6,575 bases of DNA. Origin: JARROD01 sp037384225. GTDB taxonomy: Bacteria; Pseudomonadota; Gammaproteobacteria; Pseudomonadales; Cellvibrionaceae. A program made the position numbers and the translations under genes. The notes under the pieces are model-generated. The model was not told where the DNA came from. It did not search any database and was given only the letters and a program-made list of their open reading frames with translations. Of this stretch, positions 4,408 to 6,575 are shown in pieces; within the stretch, counting starts at the first letter, position 1; each line of letters opens with the position of its first letter. Location of the stretch: positions 1-6,575 of the forward strand of contig JARROD010000312.1 in assembly GCA_037384225.1 (NCBI GenBank), in the 5' to 3' direction.

Positions 4408-4425
4408 TTCCAGATATATCAGGAA
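4408..4425. repeat. Imperfect 18-bp palindrome over the pspA -12 region
   Basis: On the plus strand the outer TTCC/GGAA arms and the central GATATATC are symmetrical, with one mismatched pair between them, so 16 of 18 bases are symmetrical. It spans the -12 element and the transcription start. It may aid DNA melting or be an operator; no regulator can be named. Confidence 0.35.
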
Positions 4426-4434
4426 CCATGCCAA
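4418..4434 (-). promoter_or_regulatory. Candidate sigma-54 promoter of the psp operon
   Basis: On the minus strand TTGGCAT (4434-4428) matches the -24 element well, with GG at 4432-4431. At the correct 12-base phasing the -12 element is CTGAT (4422-4418), which departs from the TTGC consensus. E. coli pspA also has an imperfect -12 element. A sigma-54 promoter is required here because PspF, encoded divergently, works only with that sigma factor. The predicted start is near 4407. Confidence 0.6.
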
Positions 4435-4440
4435 ATCAGC

Positions 4441-4453
4441 TAACACTTTGATT
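4441..4453 (-). promoter_or_regulatory. IHF binding site of the psp control region
   Basis: The minus strand reads AATCAAAGTGTTA, an exact match to the IHF consensus WATCAANNNNTTR, with an A/T-rich run on its 5' side as is usual. It lies between the candidate sigma-54 promoter and the proposed PspF sites, centred about 40 bases upstream of the predicted start. IHF bends the DNA to bring PspF to the promoter in the E. coli system. Confidence 0.65.
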
Positions 4454-4477
4454 TTTAAAAAATTTTAGAAATCAAAG
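4446..4477. repeat. 32-bp near-perfect AT-rich palindrome
   Basis: Outer arms CTTTGATTT (4446-4454) and AAATCAAAG (4469-4477) are perfectly complementary. Pairing continues through the AT-rich centre to 4460/4463 with a single mismatch (4455/4468), so 15 of 16 arm pairs are kept. It overlaps the IHF core on one side and repeats the AATCAA half on the other. It could form a cruciform or a bidirectional hairpin in the middle of the divergent control region. Confidence 0.6.
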
Positions 4478-4491
4478 CCGTTTATCAAACG

Positions 4492-4522
4492 CCAAGATTG
4501 GTTTAATTAACCAGATTTTGGT
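4492..4522. promoter_or_regulatory. Candidate PspF enhancer sites
   Basis: A run of inverted half-sites is seen: CCAA-GA-TTGG (4492-4501), TGGTT-TAATT-AACCA (4499-4513) and ACCA-GATTT-TGGT (4510-4522), with further TGGTT at 4543-4547 or nearby and GCCAA at 4553-4557. The block lies roughly 85 to 115 bases upstream of the predicted pspA start, the region where E. coli PspF binds its upstream activating sites. The overlap with the presumed pspF promoter would also give negative autoregulation. Assignment is by position and symmetry only. Confidence 0.45.
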
Positions 4523-4545
4523 AAATTAGATCTTTTACAGATGGT

Positions 4546-4551
4546 TAAAAT
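4546..4551 (+). promoter_or_regulatory. Possible -10 element of pspF
   Basis: TAAAAT matches the -10 consensus in five of six bases and would place the pspF start near 4558, about 23 bases before the ATG. No good -35 element is found at 16-18 bases upstream, so an activator or a weak promoter would be implied. Low basal pspF expression would fit the system. Confidence 0.3.
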
Positions 4552-4580
4552 AGCCAATTTTCCGCGGCGGCAACTAACCC

Positions 4581-5591
4581 ATGGTTACAGAAAGAATTAT
4601 CGGTAAATCCGCCGCCTGGCTTGAAGCCATGGACCACGTTTCCCAGTTGGCGCTCATTAACCGGGCCGCGATTATCGTCGGAGAAAGAGGGACCGGCAAA
4701 GAACTGATCGCCGAGCGTCTGCACTATCTGTCGCCACGCTGGGATCAACCCTTCGTCAAAGTCAACTGTGCGGGATTTACCGACAGCCTGCTGGAGTCTG
4801 AACTTTTCGGCTACGAACCCGGCGCATTTACCGGCGCCACGCGCCTGCACCACGGCCGTTTCGAGCGCGCCCAGGGTGGAACCCTGTTTTTGGATGAACT
4901 CGGCACCCTGTCAGCAAGGGTGCAGGAAAAGGTGCTGCGCATTATAGAATACGGTGAATTTGAACGTTTGGGTGGACAAAAAACCCTGGCGGTAGACGTG
5001 CGCATAGTCGCCGCCACCAACGCCGATCTGAAGTCCATGGCGCAGCGCAATGAATTCCGCAGCGACTTGCTCGACCGGCTCGCCTTCGATGTGGTCCATC
5101 CGCCTCCGCTGCGCCAGCGGCGGGAGGACATCGGGCCGCTGGCCGTGCATTTCGCTGTGCGCATGAGCCACGAACTGGGCTGGCCCTTGTTTCCCGGTTT
5201 TACCGCCGCGGCAGAGAAAGTCCTGCTCGACTACCAATGGCCCGGCAATGTGCGGGAGTTAAAAAATGTCGTGGAGCGCTCGGTCTACCGCTGGGGCAAC
5301 GAAGCGGCAGCGATAGACGCTATCGTTATCGATCCTTTCATCCCCCCACAGACATTTGACACGCCCGTATCCGCGAGCAGCGCACAACCCGACACAGAGC
5401 CGCTTGCCTCCCCCCACCCCAAACCCGTGAACTTTACCCGGGCGGTGGAGGAATTTGAAAAAACACTGCTCGCCAGAGCCCTACAAGAGGAGCAACACCA
5501 CCAGGGGCGGGCCGCCGAAAAGCTGGGTCTCAGTTACCACCAGTTCCGGGGGCTTTATCGCAAATACCAGTTGGGAAACGACAGGGGTTAG
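4581..5591 (+). CDS. pspF: PspF, sigma-54-dependent activator of the psp operon
   Basis: PspF is an AAA+ ATPase that remodels sigma-54 RNA polymerase at the pspA promoter; it lacks a receiver domain and is controlled by PspA binding. The 336-residue product has Walker A GERGTGKE (34-41), the sigma-54-contacting GAFTGA loop (81-86) and Walker B GGTLFLDE (99-106). FRSDLLDRLAF and WPGNVRELKNVVERSVYR follow later in the AAA+ domain. W54 in LSPRWDQPF corresponds to E. coli W56, the surface residue needed for inhibition by PspA. A Pro/Ser-rich linker (about 255-284) leads to a Fis-type DNA-binding helix-turn-helix, RAAEKLGLSYHQFRGLYRKY (310-329). The length is near the 325 of E. coli. ATG 4581 is supported by an in-frame TAA two codons upstream. 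No ribosome binding site is visible, which suggests low expression. The gene is divergent from pspA. Confidence 0.97.
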   Translation: MVTERIIGKSAAWLEAMDHVSQLALINRAAIIVGERGTGKELIAERLHYLSPRWDQPFVKVNCAGFTDSLLESELFGYEPGAFTGATRLHHGRFERAQGGTLFLDELGTLSARVQEKVLRIIEYGEFERLGGQKTLAVDVRIVAATNADLKSMAQRNEFRSDLLDRLAFDVVHPPPLRQRREDIGPLAVHFAVRMSHELGWPLFPGFTAAAEKVLLDYQWPGNVRELKNVVERSVYRWGNEAAAIDAIVIDPFIPPQTFDTPVSASSAQPDTEPLASPHPKPVNFTRAVEEFEKTLLARALQEEQHHQGRAAEKLGLSYHQFRGLYRKYQLGNDRG

Positions 5592-5635
5592 GGGCTGCTC
5601 CAAGGGGGTGGGCGGGGATCTTTCGCAGAATACAA

Positions 5636-5664
5636 CTGAAAGTTTCATTCGTAGCGGGTATAAT
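5636..5664 (+). promoter_or_regulatory. Sigma-70 promoter of the RbgA-type GTPase gene
   Basis: CTGAAA (-35, 5636-5641) and a perfect TATAAT (-10, 5659-5664) are separated by 17 bases. The start would be near 5671, giving a leader of about 28 bases. The -10 box is embedded in a small palindrome, GGGTA-TAAT-TACCC (5656-5669). So the GTPase gene is probably not dependent on pspF transcription. Confidence 0.65.
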
Positions 5665-5698
5665 TACCCCCGGTTCTAGCACACGCTGACAATTTGAA

Positions 5699-6575
5699 AT
5701 GAGCATCCAATGGTACCCGGGTCATATGCATAAGGCCCGCAAACAAATCCAGGAAAACCTGGCCCGGGTCGACCTGATTATTGAAGTGCTGGACGCACGC
5801 CTTCCCCACAGCAGCGAAAATCCGCTGGTGTCCAGGCTGCGCGGCGACAAACCCTGTATCAAGGTGCTCAGTAAAAGCGATCTCGCCGATCCGGAAACCA
5901 CCGCCCAATGGCAGCACTATCTGGGTGTCGAAAAAGGGGTCAAGACCCTGGCCATCACCACGGAGCAGCCGGCCCATATGCGCCAGTTGCCGGAGCTGTG
6001 CCGCAAACTGGCACCCGGCAAAGCCAAGAGCCAGCGCACTATAAACGCCATGATTCTCGGCATTCCCAACGCCGGCAAGTCCACACTTATCAATACTCTG
6101 GTCGGAAAAAGCGCCGCCAAGGTTGGCAATGAGCCGGCCGTCACTAAAAACCAGCAACGCATTAAGGTCGATGACCAGTTGATACTCTGGGATACCCCGG
6201 GCATGCTCTGGCCCAAAATCGAAAACCCCAACAGCGGCTACCGCCTGGCCTCCACCGGTGCGATCAAAGTGACCGCCATGGATTTCGAGGATGTCGCCTT
6301 CTTTGCCGCAGAATATCTGCTCAAGGCTTACCCAGAGAATTTACGGGCGCGGTTTCAATTACCACAGATGCCGGCTAGCGAGTTGGAACTATTGGAAAGT
6401 ATTGCGCGCCGGCGCGGTGGCCTGCGCCCAGGGGGGCGGGTAAACCTGCACAAGGCGGCCGAAGTGCTCCTGACAGAGTTGCGCAGCGGCGCGCTGGGCA
6501 AAGTCAGCCTCGAAACACCCGCGGTCATTGTCGCTGAACAGGCCCTGCTCGCCACGCAGCAACAACAGGACCCGA
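5699..6575 (+). CDS. rbgA: Ribosome biogenesis GTPase RbgA/YlqF (3' end outside window)
   Basis: This is a circularly permuted GTPase of the YlqF/RbgA family, which acts in late assembly of the large ribosomal subunit (shown for Bacillus subtilis). The N-terminus, MSIQWYPGHMHKARKQI, matches the family start. Motifs occur in the permuted order: DARLP at 32-36, G4 as SKSD at 58-61 (N of the usual NKxD replaced by S), G1/Walker A GIPNAGKST at 121-129, the G2 threonine at 149, and G3 DTPG at 165-168. The C-terminal helical domain follows. The frame is open for 292 codons and runs off the right edge, so only a short end is missing. The region before ATG 5699 has no clear ribosome binding site, so the start rests on family alignment. 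It has its own promoter and lies 107 bases after pspF on the same strand. Confidence 0.92.
   Translation, partial: MSIQWYPGHMHKARKQIQENLARVDLIIEVLDARLPHSSENPLVSRLRGDKPCIKVLSKSDLADPETTAQWQHYLGVEKGVKTLAITTEQPAHMRQLPELCRKLAPGKAKSQRTINAMILGIPNAGKSTLINTLVGKSAAKVGNEPAVTKNQQRIKVDDQLILWDTPGMLWPKIENPNSGYRLASTGAIKVTAMDFEDVAFFAAEYLLKAYPENLRARFQLPQMPASELELLESIARRRGGLRPGGRVNLHKAAEVLLTELRSGALGKVSLETPAVIVAEQALLATQQQQDP

Noticed and set aside
5645..6231. Open frames on the minus strand and in other plus frames across the GTPase gene
   Set aside because: The RbgA/YlqF frame explains this stretch with all GTPase motifs in order, so the others are shadows.
1..6575. CRISPR array, tRNA, rRNA, insertion sequence or transposase
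   Set aside because: No regularly spaced direct repeats, no tRNA-like cloverleaf and no transposase-like protein were seen on either strand.

Overview
The window looks like chromosomal DNA of a Gram-negative gammaproteobacterium. The evidence is a complete enterobacterial-type phage-shock system (PspF plus PspA, PspB and PspC), a sigma-54/IHF-style control region, a DUF3014-type protein and a CspA-type cold-shock gene with a long leader. A marine or polysaccharide-degrading lineage such as the Cellvibrionales would fit, but that placement is inference. The left part (about 370-2600) is loosely packed and relatively AT-rich, while pspF and the GTPase gene on the right are denser and GC-richer.

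Layout. Bases 1-373 (+) hold the C-terminal part of a DUF3014 protein that begins outside the window. Bases 490-906 (+) encode a single-domain globin. Bases 1064-1498 (-) encode an unrecognised beta-rich protein with a TTG start. Bases 1499-2053 lack a convincing full-size gene but contain inverted repeats, an A7G7 tract and the terminator of the following gene. Bases 2054-2260 (-) are a cold-shock protein gene with a near-consensus sigma-70 promoter and a leader of about 158 nt. Bases 2261-2626 carry that leader and promoter and a long hairpin. Bases 2627-4338 (-) are the psp operon. Bases 4339-4580 are the divergent control region. Bases 4581-5591 (+) are pspF. From 5699 to the window end (+) is a circularly permuted ribosome-assembly GTPase (RbgA/YlqF), cut by the window end.

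How the parts work together. In the known Psp system, PspF activates sigma-54 transcription of pspA, PspA inhibits PspF, and membrane proteins PspB and PspC relieve this when the inner membrane is stressed. All four proteins are recognisable here, and the tryptophan through which E. coli PspF is contacted by PspA is conserved. The intergenic region shows a sigma-54-like promoter for pspA, an exact IHF consensus match, and inverted half-sites where PspF enhancer sites are expected.

The main surprises are two very small genes in the operon. One is a 29-residue protein between pspA and pspB that is a stand-alone copy of the PspB membrane anchor (16 of 29 residues identical, no gaps). The other is a 31-residue putative lipoprotein with a near-perfect ribosome binding site, whose reading frame overlaps the pspA start. 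pspA itself has no good ribosome binding site and cannot start further upstream. Together with two tandem hairpins at the start of the mRNA, this suggests translational coupling or leader control of pspA and an expanded set of Psp membrane components.
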